Source: Brevundimonas sp. | GTDB taxonomy: Bacteria; Pseudomonadota; Alphaproteobacteria; Caulobacterales; Caulobacteraceae | DNA: 64,000 bases | Direction: 5' to 3' | Assembly (NCBI RefSeq): GCF_029946145.1 | Contig: NZ_JAQSDY010000009.1 | Coordinates: forward strand, 1 to 64,000 | The notes under the pieces: model-generated | Databases searched by the model: none | Told to the model about the DNA's origin: nothing | Seen by the model: the letters and a program-made list of their open reading frames with translations, nothing else | Made by a program: the position numbers and the translations under genes | Part shown: in pieces, positions 1-8,726 of the stretch | How the letters are laid out: each line of letters opens with the position of its first letter | Numbering within the stretch: position 1 is the stretch's first letter

Positions 1-65
1 TCATCCGTTGAAACAGTCGCTCGGGATAGCGAGCGGCCGCCGCCTTGGCCACCCCCGCCCTTTTC

Positions 66-98
66 AAAAACCGCCGGTCCTCTTTCGAGGACCGGCGG
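66..98 (-). terminator. Rho-independent terminator (minus strand), orphan
   Basis: A perfect 12-bp GC-rich stem (71-82 with 87-98) closes on a 4-base loop. On the minus strand it is followed by five T residues (A-run at 66-70), the classic intrinsic terminator layout. No convincing minus-strand gene lies between this hairpin and the plus-strand gene starting at 264, so it may end a transcript whose gene was lost, or serve as a barrier. The rest of 1-263 shows no gene I can support. Confidence 0.55.
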
Positions 99-263
99 CC
101 CGGGCCTTCGGCGCGTGCGACCTGTACCGAGGCCGGAGCGATCGACCCAACTCCCTGGAAGTTGATCTGGTGACGGGCCGGCGGTTCCCGGATACCCTGG
201 GTGAAATCCCCCTTCGCCAGAGATAGGCTGACGGCTCGTCATCGCCGCAGGAACAAAAGTGCA

Positions 264-1601
264 ATGCCTAATCCCAAGGACGAGGAGCCCAATCGCCGCG
301 CGGTGTTCACCATTACCGGAGCCGCGCTGGCCGCGCCGCTGCTGGCGGACCAGGTCAGAACGCTGACCCGGCCCAATCCTGCTCCCGAAGACTCCCCTCT
401 TCGTCCCGGGATCGGAGATGGATCACGTGATGGCGGCCCTCTCATGCCGTCGCAATTTACGGGAACCCCCGAGCAGCGGCTTCTCCGGGCCATTACTGAA
501 GCTGGCGTCGACCGCGATGGCGGGCTTGGGCACATGATCCAGCTCCCACGCGGCGAAATCGAAATCGCCGCGCCGTTCAACTGCGTGAACCGGGTTTCGA
601 TTGTTGGAATGAACAAGCGCGGCACGGTGCTCAAGGCTGTGTCCGGGTTCTCGGGCGACTACATGGCGACGGCCGAAAACGGCAGGATCAGCACGTTCGA
701 CAATGCGTTGGAACGCCTCACCCTGCACTGCAATCACGTCGCGGGACTGGGCGGCGTCGTCGCGGACGCATGGCAGGAAGGGGGAGGACTGCGGAAGGTG
801 CTGATCTACGCCTTCACCACCAATGGCGTCCATATCAGGAACGGATATGGCGGCGCGGCCACTTGCCTGATCGAGGATAGCGAGGTCATGGGCTCGGCCC
901 GCGACGCCGCCAAATGCGGCATCTACGTTGAAGAGGTCAGTTCCATCGGAAACTTCGTGCTTCGCGTGGTCAACACCACCGTCGTCGGCGGCGGCCGCGG
1001 GTTTGAAATGCCCCATGGCATCTACTTCGAGAACGACAGTTCCATTTGTGAGGCGGTACATTTTGAGGACGTTACCTCGGCCATCTACCTTGATGGCGTC
1101 GGCCATCATGTGCTGATCGGCTGCACGGGCGCGAATACGGTCGAAAATCTCGTGGAAATCGCCCCGACCTTTACCGGCTCCCTCACGATGCAGGGATGCA
1201 TTCGGGGCGGGGCCACCAATCTCGTCAAGGACAACCGGGCCGGCGGCCTTGGAACCGTCTTCTATGACACGCCTGTTACGATACAGCCGGAGCCGCCGCT
1301 GGCCATTGGGGCCAACGTTGCGGGCGGAAGTTTCGACGGGTCGCTGGCGAGACCGACCACAGACGCGTGCTTTGGAACCACCAGCATCACCCGAAACTCG
1401 ACGGGGAGCTACAACATCTCCCTGTCTCGCAGCGCGCCGAGAGGGGCGAGCTTCACGGTATTGGCCTCGTCCAACTACCCCGGCGGGTCCGTACAGTGTG
1501 ATCTCGGCGGGGTCGGCTTTGTGAGACTGACCGTGCGCAATGTGGCAGGGAATGCGGTGAACGCGAACGAGGTCAAATTCCTGGTCGTTCGGGTGACGTG
1601 A
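264..1601 (+). CDS. Exported right-handed beta-helix (pectate-lyase-like) protein
   Basis: 445 aa from the ATG at 264. The N-terminus carries a Tat-like signal (NRRAVFTITG, then a hydrophobic Ala/Leu stretch, about residues 11-35), so export is likely. The body has the short beta-strand, Gly/Asn-rich rhythm of right-handed parallel beta-helix proteins (for example IHGVHIRN-like turns, ATCLIEDSEV, GIYFENDS), as in pectate lyases and tail-spike-like proteins. No catalytic residues can be assigned. It lies alone between an orphan terminator and an acs remnant. An in-frame upstream ATG at 201 would place the Tat motif too far inside. Fold-level call only; the substrate is unknown. Confidence 0.6.
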   Translation: MPNPKDEEPNRRAVFTITGAALAAPLLADQVRTLTRPNPAPEDSPLRPGIGDGSRDGGPLMPSQFTGTPEQRLLRAITEAGVDRDGGLGHMIQLPRGEIEIAAPFNCVNRVSIVGMNKRGTVLKAVSGFSGDYMATAENGRISTFDNALERLTLHCNHVAGLGGVVADAWQEGGGLRKVLIYAFTTNGVHIRNGYGGAATCLIEDSEVMGSARDAAKCGIYVEEVSSIGNFVLRVVNTTVVGGGRGFEMPHGIYFENDSSICEAVHFEDVTSAIYLDGVGHHVLIGCTGANTVENLVEIAPTFTGSLTMQGCIRGGATNLVKDNRAGGLGTVFYDTPVTIQPEPPLAIGANVAGGSFDGSLARPTTDACFGTTSITRNSTGSYNISLSRSAPRGASFTVLASSNYPGGSVQCDLGGVGFVRLTVRNVAGNAVNANEVKFLVVRVT

Positions 1602-1710
1602 CCGGAATGAATCGACATTCTCCGCATCCAGATCATATGCGTATCTGGCGAGCTCTACTCCCGGTCAGTGATCTGGTTAGGTGAGCTGTCACAGGCGTGG
1701 TGGACGCGAT

Positions 1711-2041
1711 TCAGGCCTCCGCCCGGTTCCGCACCAGTTCCTCCACCACCCCCGGGTCCGCCAGCGTGCTCGGCCAGATGCCGGTCGAGGCAGTTCCAGG
1801 CCACGTTGAGGACGCCGTCCTCGAACCAGCGGATGCGGAAGTCCGCCTTGTCGAATGACACGTCCTTAATGCGGGTCGGGGCGGTCACCCATTCGAGGCG
1901 GCGCGCCTGCTCGCGCCAGAAGGCGTCGGGCGTTTCACGGGCGGAGGTGCGGGCGGCCTCCCAGGACGCATGGTTCATGCGCGCGCGCTGCGCCCATTCG
2001 GAGGGTACGGGATAGAGGTTGGGGTCGGCTTGTGTGGACAT
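1711..2041 (-). pseudogene. acs: acetyl-CoA synthetase remnant (acs), large internal deletion
   Basis: The 5' part, from the ATG at 2041, encodes the start of acetyl-CoA synthetase (MSTQADPNLYPVP, FWREQARRLEWVT, DVSFDKADFRIRWFEDG, NVAWNCLDRHLA), about the first 80 residues of a protein usually near 650. Immediately afterwards, in another frame, the sequence encodes the usual Acs C-terminus (STLADPGVVEELVRNR, then EA and a stop at 1711-1713). Head and tail are thus joined directly, removing the whole adenylation core with a frameshift. The gene cannot make acetyl-CoA from acetate; a functional copy may exist elsewhere. Confidence 0.75.
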
Positions 2042-2083
2042 CTGTGGGCAATCCTGGAAAACAACCCGCAAAACTCGGGGGCC

Positions 2084-2806
2084 TCAATACATGTGTTGGC
2101 CGCCATTTATGCTCAATGTCGACCCGGTGATCTGACCGCTCTCCTCATGGCAGAGATAGGCTACGGCGGAGGCGACCTCCTCGGGCCGGCCGAGGCGTTG
2201 GGTGGGGATCCGGGCCATGATCTGCTCAAGGATTTTCGCCGGAATGGCCGTCACCATCTCCGTGTCGGTATAGCCTGGAGCGACGACGTTCACGGTGATT
2301 CCGGCCCGCGCACCTTCCTGCGCCAGCGCCTTGGTCAATCCCTGGATGCCCGCCTTGGCGGCGGAATAGTTGACCTGGCCGAACTGGCCCGCCTGTCCAT
2401 TGATCGAACCGATGTTGACGATCCGGCCCCAGGCCCTAGCCTTCATCTGGGGGAAGACAGCCTTGCACATGTTGAAGCAGCCGCCGAGGTTCGTACGGAT
2501 GACCTCGTTCCACATCTCGGAGGACATATTGGTGATTGAGGCGTCTCTCGTGATGCCGGCGTTGTTCACAAGTATGTCGATGGGGCCCAAGCGTTCTACG
2601 ACGGCGGCGACACCGGTCGTGCAGGCGTCCGCGTCCGCAACATCCCACCGAAACACGGGAATACCAGTTTCGGCGTAAAATCGCTCGGCGTTGCTAACCT
2701 CTCCGCGATAGTTGGCGGCGACCTGAACCCCCTGTCGTTGTAACGCTAGGCAGATCGCGGCCCCGATCCCCCGACTTCCTCCGGTTACCAGCGCCGTGCG
2801 GGTCAT
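2084..2806 (-). CDS. phaB: Acetoacetyl-CoA reductase (SDR family)
   Basis: 240 aa, full length for PhaB. It reduces acetoacetyl-CoA to (R)-3-hydroxybutyryl-CoA with NADPH for polyhydroxyalkanoate synthesis. Visible features are the Rossmann motif TGGSRGIG near residue 8, NNAG near 85, the catalytic Ser of NIGSINGQ, YSAAK (Tyr/Lys pair) near 150, and the conserved C-terminus ending GGQHMY, typical of PhaB rather than FabG. It stands as a single gene beside the acs remnant and a transporter; phaA and phaC are not in the window. Confidence 0.9.
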   Translation of the reverse strand: MTRTALVTGGSRGIGAAICLALQRQGVQVAANYRGEVSNAERFYAETGIPVFRWDVADADACTTGVAAVVERLGPIDILVNNAGITRDASITNMSSEMWNEVIRTNLGGCFNMCKAVFPQMKARAWGRIVNIGSINGQAGQFGQVNYSAAKAGIQGLTKALAQEGARAGITVNVVAPGYTDTEMVTAIPAKILEQIMARIPTQRLGRPEEVASAVAYLCHEESGQITGSTLSINGGQHMY

Positions 2807-2920
2807 TTGCGTCCGGTTCCAGAGGGGTTCGCGGTCCCCGTGATCCGTAATTCGCGCATCCTCGATCGGCAGAGCCAGAATTCTGTCATGCGACCAGTCA
2901 ATCTCCCAAAATTCGTATCG

Positions 2921-4606
2921 TCAACTCGCGGTCCCTGGCGGGGTCGCAATACCCTCAGAGGCATCCAGGTCGACGTCTTTCCGATCCCGGACGAACAGGA
3001 ACCCCACCACGACCGTGACCAGCGCCACCACCACCGGATACCACAGGCCGTAGTAGATGTTGCCCGTGGCCGCCACCATAGCGAAGGCGGTGGTCGGCAG
3101 GAAGCCGCCGAACCAGCCATTGCCGATGTGATAGGGCAGGGACATGGAGGTGTAGCGGATGTTTGTCGGGAACATTTCCACCAGCGCCGCCGCGATCGGG
3201 CCGTAGACCATGGTCACATAGAGGACGAGTAGGAACAGGATGGCGACGACCATGGGCCTGTTCACGAGGGCGCTATCCGCCTTGGCGGGGTAGCCGGCGG
3301 AGGTCAGGGCGGAACCCAGGCTGGCCTCCCATTTCGTCTTGCGGGCGGTGAAGTCCGGGCGGGGCAGGGCGGCTCCGACGAAGCTCGGGACCACCACCAC
3401 CCCGATCCGGACTTCGGCCGTCGATCCAGCCGGGGCGGCGACGTTGGCGTAGGTGACACCCGCCTTGGCCAGATACGACTTGGCCAGATCGCAGGAGCTG
3501 TCGAACACGGTCTTGCCGACGGGATCGAACTGCAGGGCGCAGTCGGCGGGATCGGCGTGGACACTGACGGGCGCCGTGGCGGTCGCGGCGGCCAGCTGCG
3601 GGTTGGCGGCCTGGGTCAGGGCGTGGAACAGCGGGAAGTACGTCAGCGCCGCCAGCAGGCAGCCGGTCAGGATGATCGGCTTGCGCCCCACCTTGTCCGA
3701 CAGCCAGCCCCAGAAGACGAAGAAGGGCGTGGCCAGAAGGAGGGCGGTCGCGATCAGGATGTTGGCCAGCGGTCCGTCGACCTTCAGCGTCTTCTCGAGG
3801 AAGAACAGGGCGTAGAACTGGCCCGTGTACCAGACCACCGCCTGTCCGGCCGTCAGCCCGATCAGCGCCAGCAGCACCAGCTTCAGGTTCGGCCAGCGGG
3901 CGAAGCTGTCCTTCAGCGGAGTCCGCGATCCGCGCCCTTCGGCCTTCATGCGGGCGAAGGCCGGGCTTTCGGCCAGCTTCAGCCGGATCCACAACGAAAC
4001 GCCCAGCAGCAGGATCGAGACGAGGAAGGGGATGCGCCAGCCCCACTCCTTGAAGGCCTCTTCGCCGATCGCGGTGCGCACGCCGAGGATGACGAGCAGG
4101 CTCAGCATCAGGCCCGCGGTGGCGGTGATCTGGATGAAGGAGGTGTAGAAGCCGCGCTTTCCGGGCGGCGCATGCTCGGCGACATAGGTGGCCGCTCCCC
4201 CATACTCGCCGCCCAGCGCCAGACCCTGCACCAGCCGCATGGCGATCAGGATGGCCGGAGCCGCGACGCCGATGGCCGCATAGGACGGTAGAAGGCCGAC
4301 GACGAAGGTCGACAGTCCCATCAGCAGCATGGTGACCAGAAAGGTGTTCTTGCGCCCCCACAGGTCGCCCAGACGGCCGAAGAAGATGGCTCCGAACGGC
4401 CGCACCGCGAACCCCGCGGCGAAGGCCATCAGGGCGAAGATATAGCCGGTGGTCTCGTTGACGCCCGAGAAGAACTGGCTGGTGATGATCGCCGCCAGCG
4501 ACCCGTACAGATAGAAGTCGTACCACTCGATCACCGTCCCGACCGACGAGGCCAGGATGACCAGACGGTCGTTGCGGTCGACGGTGTGTTCGGCCGCCTC
4601 GGTCAT
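2921..4606 (-). CDS. MFS transporter, metabolite:H+ symporter (MHS) type
   Basis: 561 aa from the ATG at 4606, chosen because GGGGAGG sits just upstream; an earlier in-frame ATG at 4717 adds a non-conserved leader. The protein begins with the MHS signature SVGTVIEWYDFYLYG, then has RPFGA..FGRLGDLWGRK (loop 2-3) and a second WLSDKVGRKP motif after the sixth membrane segment, with about 12 hydrophobic segments in all. An insert of about 100 residues with two Cys (residues ~365-465) interrupts the second half, probably a periplasmic loop. Relatives (ProP, ShiA, KgtP) move organic acids or osmolytes; the substrate here cannot be told. Confidence 0.85.
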   Translation of the reverse strand: MTEAAEHTVDRNDRLVILASSVGTVIEWYDFYLYGSLAAIITSQFFSGVNETTGYIFALMAFAAGFAVRPFGAIFFGRLGDLWGRKNTFLVTMLLMGLSTFVVGLLPSYAAIGVAAPAILIAMRLVQGLALGGEYGGAATYVAEHAPPGKRGFYTSFIQITATAGLMLSLLVILGVRTAIGEEAFKEWGWRIPFLVSILLLGVSLWIRLKLAESPAFARMKAEGRGSRTPLKDSFARWPNLKLVLLALIGLTAGQAVVWYTGQFYALFFLEKTLKVDGPLANILIATALLLATPFFVFWGWLSDKVGRKPIILTGCLLAALTYFPLFHALTQAANPQLAAATATAPVSVHADPADCALQFDPVGKTVFDSSCDLAKSYLAKAGVTYANVAAPAGSTAEVRIGVVVVPSFVGAALPRPDFTARKTKWEASLGSALTSAGYPAKADSALVNRPMVVAILFLLVLYVTMVYGPIAAALVEMFPTNIRYTSMSLPYHIGNGWFGGFLPTTAFAMVAATGNIYYGLWYPVVVALVTVVVGFLFVRDRKDVDLDASEGIATPPGTAS

Positions 4607-4784
4607 GCGTCCTCCCCAGGGTGCGGGATGAACCTGAAGGGCGAAAGCGGCGGTGTCGAGGGGCGGATATAGCCCGGCCATATCCCGCAAGGGCGCGGAA
4701 CGAGGCGTTTGCGTCATCCGCGGCGTTTGCCCGAGCGGCGGTTCGTTCTTGCGGTTCCGTTGCAGTTCAAACCCGCGGCTGCCG

Positions 4785-6011
4785 TCACTGCAACTCGATC
4801 AGATCCTCCAGATCGGCGCGGACGCTTTCGGCGGTGGGACGGCGGCCGGCGCCGCGGCCGGCTGCGGTGAAGGTCCGGTCGTCCGCCAGCGTGACTCGCA
4901 GCGCATTCGCTTCGTCGGGCAGCGCCGCGAACAGGGCGTCGCCGTCCACGGCTTCGAAGGCCACACCGGTCCGGCCCGAAGCGACGTCGAGTCGGGCGAT
5001 CTGACGGACGCGGCCGGCGGGCAGGACCGCGTCGGCGGACAGGGTCTGGCGCGAGACAGCCTCGATCCGCAGCGGCCGGCCCAGTCCCTCATGGGCGAGG
5101 ATGGCCAGCTTGGCGGCGGCGTCAAGGCCGCTCAGATCGGCGCTCGGGTCCGCCTCGGCGAAGCCGGCGTCGCGGGCGGCGGTCAGGGCGTCGTCGAAGG
5201 CGCCGCCCTCGGCCAGGCGGTTGAGGATGAAGTTGCAGGTGCCGTTCAGCACCGCCTCGATGCGGACGATCTCGCCCTGCGCGGCGGCGCGGCGCACCGT
5301 CTCGATCAGGGGCGCGCCGCCGCCGACGCTGGCGGAATAGAGCAGGCGCGCGCCGGCGTTGTCGGCCAGAGCCGTCAGGCCGGGCAGGTCGCCGCCGATC
5401 GCCTGTTTGTTGGCGCTGACCACATGGACGCCGCGCGACAGGGCCGCACGGATCAGGGCCAGGCCCGTCGAGGCGTCGGAGATGGCCTCGACCACCACGT
5501 CAGGCTCGCGCGCCAGCAGGGCGGCGGGATCGGACAGCGCCAGCCCGGAAGGAATAGCCACATCGCGCGCCTTGGCCGGGCCCCGGACCAGCACGCCGAC
5601 CACCTCGAACCGGGGATCGGCCAGCAGGCGCGGCAGGACGCCGCCCCCGACCACACCGCATCCGGCCAGGGCGACGCGAAGGGGCCGGCCCGGCGCCGCC
5701 GGGCTAAGTTCGGGGGTGCTGTTGGACCCGGCGACGATGGCCACGCCCGCGCCGAGCAGGGCGTCGCCCGGAGCGGGGCGGATCGCGCCGACCCCGATGG
5801 CGTCCAGCGCCTCGACCAGACGCGCGGGAGCCTCGGCCCCGCCGCAGGCGACCGCGACGACCCGGCGGCCTCGCCGGACCTGACGGTATACGGCGGACGC
5901 GGCCTCGACGGGGTCGGTCAGGTCGAGCTGCAGCAGGGCCACCGGCTCGTCGGCGACGGGGGAGGAGACGTCGTCGGCGGCCGGGGTTCGGATCAGGGGA
6001 AGGGCGGTCAT
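4785..6011 (-). CDS. hom: Homoserine dehydrogenase-like protein, third gene of the methionine operon
   Basis: 408 aa. Residues ~1-105 form a poorly conserved N-terminal segment. An NAD(P)-binding motif (VALAGCGVVGGGV) follows, then the homoserine dehydrogenase catalytic core with SANKQAIGGD, SASVGGGAPLIE, LNGTCNFILNRL and GFAEADPSADLSGLDAAAK. It converts aspartate semialdehyde to homoserine, the substrate of the upstream MetX. It follows metB by only 9 bases, so it is co-transcribed and presumably under the same S-box riboswitch. A dedicated dehydrogenase would commit homoserine to methionine; the main threonine-pathway hom is probably elsewhere. No ACT domain is obvious. Confidence 0.85.
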   Translation of the reverse strand: MTALPLIRTPAADDVSSPVADEPVALLQLDLTDPVEAASAVYRQVRRGRRVVAVACGGAEAPARLVEALDAIGVGAIRPAPGDALLGAGVAIVAGSNSTPELSPAAPGRPLRVALAGCGVVGGGVLPRLLADPRFEVVGVLVRGPAKARDVAIPSGLALSDPAALLAREPDVVVEAISDASTGLALIRAALSRGVHVVSANKQAIGGDLPGLTALADNAGARLLYSASVGGGAPLIETVRRAAAQGEIVRIEAVLNGTCNFILNRLAEGGAFDDALTAARDAGFAEADPSADLSGLDAAAKLAILAHEGLGRPLRIEAVSRQTLSADAVLPAGRVRQIARLDVASGRTGVAFEAVDGDALFAALPDEANALRVTLADDRTFTAAGRGAGRRPTAESVRADLEDLIELQ

Positions 6012-6020
6012 CTCAGGTCC

Positions 6021-7223
6021 TCAGGCGGCGTGGGCGGCGAGGGGGGCAACGAGCGGCGCCGCGGCGGGAACGAGGGCGAGCGCCGCCGACAGGTCGGCCA
6101 GCAGGTCCTCGGGATGCTCCAGCCCGATCGACAACCGCAGCAGGCCGTCGGTGATGCCGGCGGTCTCGCGCGCCTGGGGCGTCATGGCCGCATGGGTCAT
6201 CAGGGCCGGATGGGCGATCAGGCTTTCGACGCCGCCGAGGGACTCGGCCAGGGTGAAGACCTCCAGCCTGTCGACGAAGGCGCGGACGGCCTCGATGTCG
6301 TGCAGTTCGAAGCTGAGCATGGCGCCGAAGCCGGCCTGTTGCCGCGCGGCGACGGCGTGGCCGGGATGGGTCTTCAGGCCCGGATAGTGGACGGCGCGCA
6401 CGGCCGGCTGCTGCGCCAGCCATTCGGCCACGCGGCCGGCGGTCGCCTGTTGCCGCTCGATGCGGGCGAACAGGGTGCGCACGCCGCGCAGCGTCAGATA
6501 CGCATCAAAGGGCGAGCCGGTGACGCCGAGACAGTTGGCCCACCAGGTCAGCCGCTCCAGATCGGCCGGATCCTTCGCCACCACGCAGCCGCCGACGACG
6601 TCGGAATGGCCGTTGATGTATTTGGTCGTAGAATGGATCACCAGATCGGCGCCGAGGGCGAGCGGCTGCTGCAGGGCGGGCGACAGGAAGGTGTTGTCCA
6701 CCGCCGCCTTGCAGCCGACGGCATGGGCGCGGGCGCAGATGTCGGCCACGTTCACCACCCGCATCAGCGGGTTCGACGGCGTCTCGATCAGGATCAGTTT
6801 CGGCTTCAGGGCGAGGGCGGCGTCCAGCGCGGCGCGGTCGTTCTGGTCGACGAAGCGCACGTCGAAATGACCGCGTCCGGCCCGGGCGCACAACAGACGG
6901 TGGGTGCCGCCGTAGAGGTCGTGCGGGGCGATCAGCAGATCTCCCGGCTCGAGCGGGAACAGGGCCAGATCGACCGCCGCCATGCCGGTGGCGGTCACAA
7001 CGGCGCCGCAGCCGCCTTCCAGCTTCGCCAGGGTTTCGCCCAGCACGTCGCGGGTCGGATTGCCCGACCGGGTATAGTCGTAGCGTCGTTTTCCATCGAG
7101 GCCGTCGAAGCTGTAGTTCGACGACAGATAGAGCGGCGGCATCACTGCGCCGTGCGCCGGGTCGCTGTTCACGCCGTGGCGCGCGGCGGTCGTACAGGGA
7201 TGGGCTTGAGCGGGGGCGGTCAT
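6021..7223 (-). CDS. metB: Cystathionine gamma-synthase / O-acylhomoserine sulfhydrylase-type PLP enzyme
   Basis: 400 aa, a full-length Cys/Met-metabolism PLP enzyme. It condenses an activated homoserine with cysteine (or sulfide). Seen are YDYTRSGNPTRD (cofactor phosphate and substrate contacts), AVVTATGMAAVD, the ETPSNPLMRV motif, VDNTFLSPALQQPL, and the PLP lysine K201 in HSTTKYINGHSDVVGG. Its ATG overlaps the metX stop by 4 bases and hom follows 9 bases later. The family has overlapping specificities (MetB, MetZ, MetC); the operon context with metX favours MetB or MetZ. Its first codons are partly duplicated at 9676-9715. Confidence 0.88.
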   Translation of the reverse strand: MTAPAQAHPCTTAARHGVNSDPAHGAVMPPLYLSSNYSFDGLDGKRRYDYTRSGNPTRDVLGETLAKLEGGCGAVVTATGMAAVDLALFPLEPGDLLIAPHDLYGGTHRLLCARAGRGHFDVRFVDQNDRAALDAALALKPKLILIETPSNPLMRVVNVADICARAHAVGCKAAVDNTFLSPALQQPLALGADLVIHSTTKYINGHSDVVGGCVVAKDPADLERLTWWANCLGVTGSPFDAYLTLRGVRTLFARIERQQATAGRVAEWLAQQPAVRAVHYPGLKTHPGHAVAARQQAGFGAMLSFELHDIEAVRAFVDRLEVFTLAESLGGVESLIAHPALMTHAAMTPQARETAGITDGLLRLSIGLEHPEDLLADLSAALALVPAAAPLVAPLAAHAA

Positions 7224-8209
7224 GCGGCGATCTCGCTGGGCTGGAGGGCGGTGAGGGGAGTGAGGACGTCGTGCAGGACGCGGCCGATCAGCTCGCGCTC
7301 CTTCAGGAAGGCGTCGTGGCCGAAGACGGAGGGCGCTTCGATCAGGCGTCGCAGGTTCGGGACGCGCGCGGCCAGTTCGCGGCTGTCGGCGATCGGAACC
7401 AGGGCGTCCGAGGTGACGCCGACGACGGTCAGGGGGCAGCGGACGGCCTGCGGATCGACGCTGTGGCGGTCCAGCGAATCCGACAGGCTGATCCAGCGGT
7501 CGGCGCTGGTCGCCCCGGCATAGTCGGCGCCCCGGGCGATCAGATAGTCGCAGACCGGCCAGGGCCCGCCGGCCGCCGGGGGCGGAGTCTGGCTGAAGCG
7601 CAGGGCGAACTCTTCGGCGGTGCGATAGGTGGTCATGGCCAGCTGGCGGGCGAGGGCGACCCCCTCCGCCTCACGGCCGCAGTCGCGGGCGAAGGCCAGC
7701 AGACGGCGCTGCACTCCGCGCCAGGCCGTCGCCGCCGGATGGGCCCGATGGGCGGCCGAGATCACCGCCAGTTCGCCGATCCGCTCCGGGAAGGCCGCGG
7801 CGAAGGCCAGGCCGATGCAGCCCCCGTACGAGGCGCCGACGAAGGCGTCGATGCGCGGCGCGTCCAGGGCGTCCAGCAGCAGGGCCAGCAGCCGCGCCTG
7901 ATCGTGGGTGGTGATGGTGACGCCGGGCTCTTCGCGGCCGGGCGCCAGGTCGAAGGCCAGAACGCGGACGCGGTCCAGGTCGACGGGCCCGCCGGCCTTG
8001 ACCGCCCACGGCCACCAGCACGTCGCGAACCGGCCGTTGGAGATGCCGCCCGCGACGACGACCAGCGGGCCGCCGTCGAGGCCGTGGATCCGCCCGACAA
8101 CCTGCGTCGCCGCCAGCCGCTGCCCCGACTCCAGCCGGAAGTCGGCCGGAATGAGAGCGTGGACGTCCCGCCCCGGCGTGTCTTCGGTGGTTGCCTTGGT
8201 GGACGCCAC
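7220..8209 (-). CDS. metX: Homoserine O-acyltransferase, MetX (alpha/beta-hydrolase) type
   Basis: 329 aa. It acylates homoserine (acetyl or succinyl donor), the first committed step of methionine synthesis. The fold is alpha/beta hydrolase with the nucleophile elbow GASYGGCIGL (Ser127), the acid in GVTSDALVP and the catalytic His298 in GHDAFLKE; a GGISNGR-like oxyanion stretch lies upstream. It is shorter than classic MetX (~370 aa) and resembles the variants found in metX-metB-hom operons. First gene after an S-box riboswitch, so it should be shut down when SAM is abundant. The donor (acetyl- or succinyl-CoA) cannot be settled by eye. Confidence 0.85.
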   Translation of the reverse strand: MASTKATTEDTPGRDVHALIPADFRLESGQRLAATQVVGRIHGLDGGPLVVVAGGISNGRFATCWWPWAVKAGGPVDLDRVRVLAFDLAPGREEPGVTITTHDQARLLALLLDALDAPRIDAFVGASYGGCIGLAFAAAFPERIGELAVISAAHRAHPAATAWRGVQRRLLAFARDCGREAEGVALARQLAMTTYRTAEEFALRFSQTPPPAAGGPWPVCDYLIARGADYAGATSADRWISLSDSLDRHSVDPQAVRCPLTVVGVTSDALVPIADSRELAARVPNLRRLIEAPSVFGHDAFLKERELIGRVLHDVLTPLTALQPSEIAA

Positions 8210-8315
8210 GGTCCGCTCCGGTCTCGCTCAGCGAAACCGATGGGGCGAACCAATTCCTTGCGTGACAGACCCGTGAAGTCAGTCGGTCCCCGGACGTGAG
8301 GGGACCGTCGCTTCA

Positions 8316-8434
8316 CTCATCTCTCGCGGCTTCCGAAGAGGCCTCGCAGGAGTTGGCACCATCTCCAGGATCGGGTGGATCCTGGAAGGTTGCCCCGGCG
8401 TCAAAGGGCCTATCCCTCAGCCGGTCTTGATGAG
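8316..8434 (-). ncRNA. SAM-I (S-box) riboswitch upstream of metX
   Basis: Read on the minus strand, the segment has the S-box core in order: CUCAUCAAGA, GAGGGAUAGGCCCUUUGA, GCCGGGGCAACC, a variable hairpin, GGUGCCAACUCCUGC and GAGAGAUGAG. P1 pairs 8429-8434 with 8316-8321. It lies about 105 bases before the metX ATG. Downstream comes an expression-platform candidate, a 7-bp GC stem 8285-8291/8300-8306 nested in a GTGAAG/CTTCAC pair. No T-run follows, so translational control is as likely as transcription termination. SAM binding should turn off metX-metB-hom. Confidence 0.9.
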
Positions 8435-8440
8435 TGCCCT

Positions 8441-8470
8441 TACGTTGGCGGACACATCATCAGCCGTCAA
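8441..8470 (-). promoter_or_regulatory. Possible promoter of the metX operon
   Basis: On the minus strand TTGACG (8465-8470) is followed after 18 bases by AACGTA (8441-8446), just ahead of the riboswitch. The -35 is close to consensus and the -10 is weak. Position, rather than sequence strength, is the main support. Confidence 0.3.
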
Positions 8471-8726
8471 TCCTGTTGTTGCCAAGGCTACGAAAGGGGC
8501 CTCCAGGCCCCCGTTCCGCGGACAGTTCGATATTTGACGGGGCTCGAATTGATCGCCGACTTGAAGGCGAAAATTAAATTCGCTTGATTGTGAGGACTGC
8601 GGACTGGCTCACCCCGGCGCTCCACCTCTGGACAACAGCGGGTGCTCCGGCCTACCTAGGCGTGCCTCACTAACCTCTCAAAGATGCGGTTGATGCGAGC
8701 AGCATCCCAGGATCGAAGCTTTACCC

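Noticed and set aside
1628-1648. CCAGAT/ATCTGG inverted repeat after the beta-helix gene
   Set aside because: Only six base pairs and no T-run; not distinguishable from chance.
4653-7523. Very long plus-strand reading frame opposite the methionine operon
   Set aside because: Gln/Gly/Arg-rich composition, no recognisable motif, and fully antisense to metX, metB and hom with clear family motifs; a high-GC shadow frame.
8491-8511. GGGGCC/GGCCCC hairpin with a short T-run on the minus strand
   Set aside because: No minus-strand gene lies upstream of it, the T-run is only three bases, and it precedes the riboswitch promoter; too weak to call a terminator.
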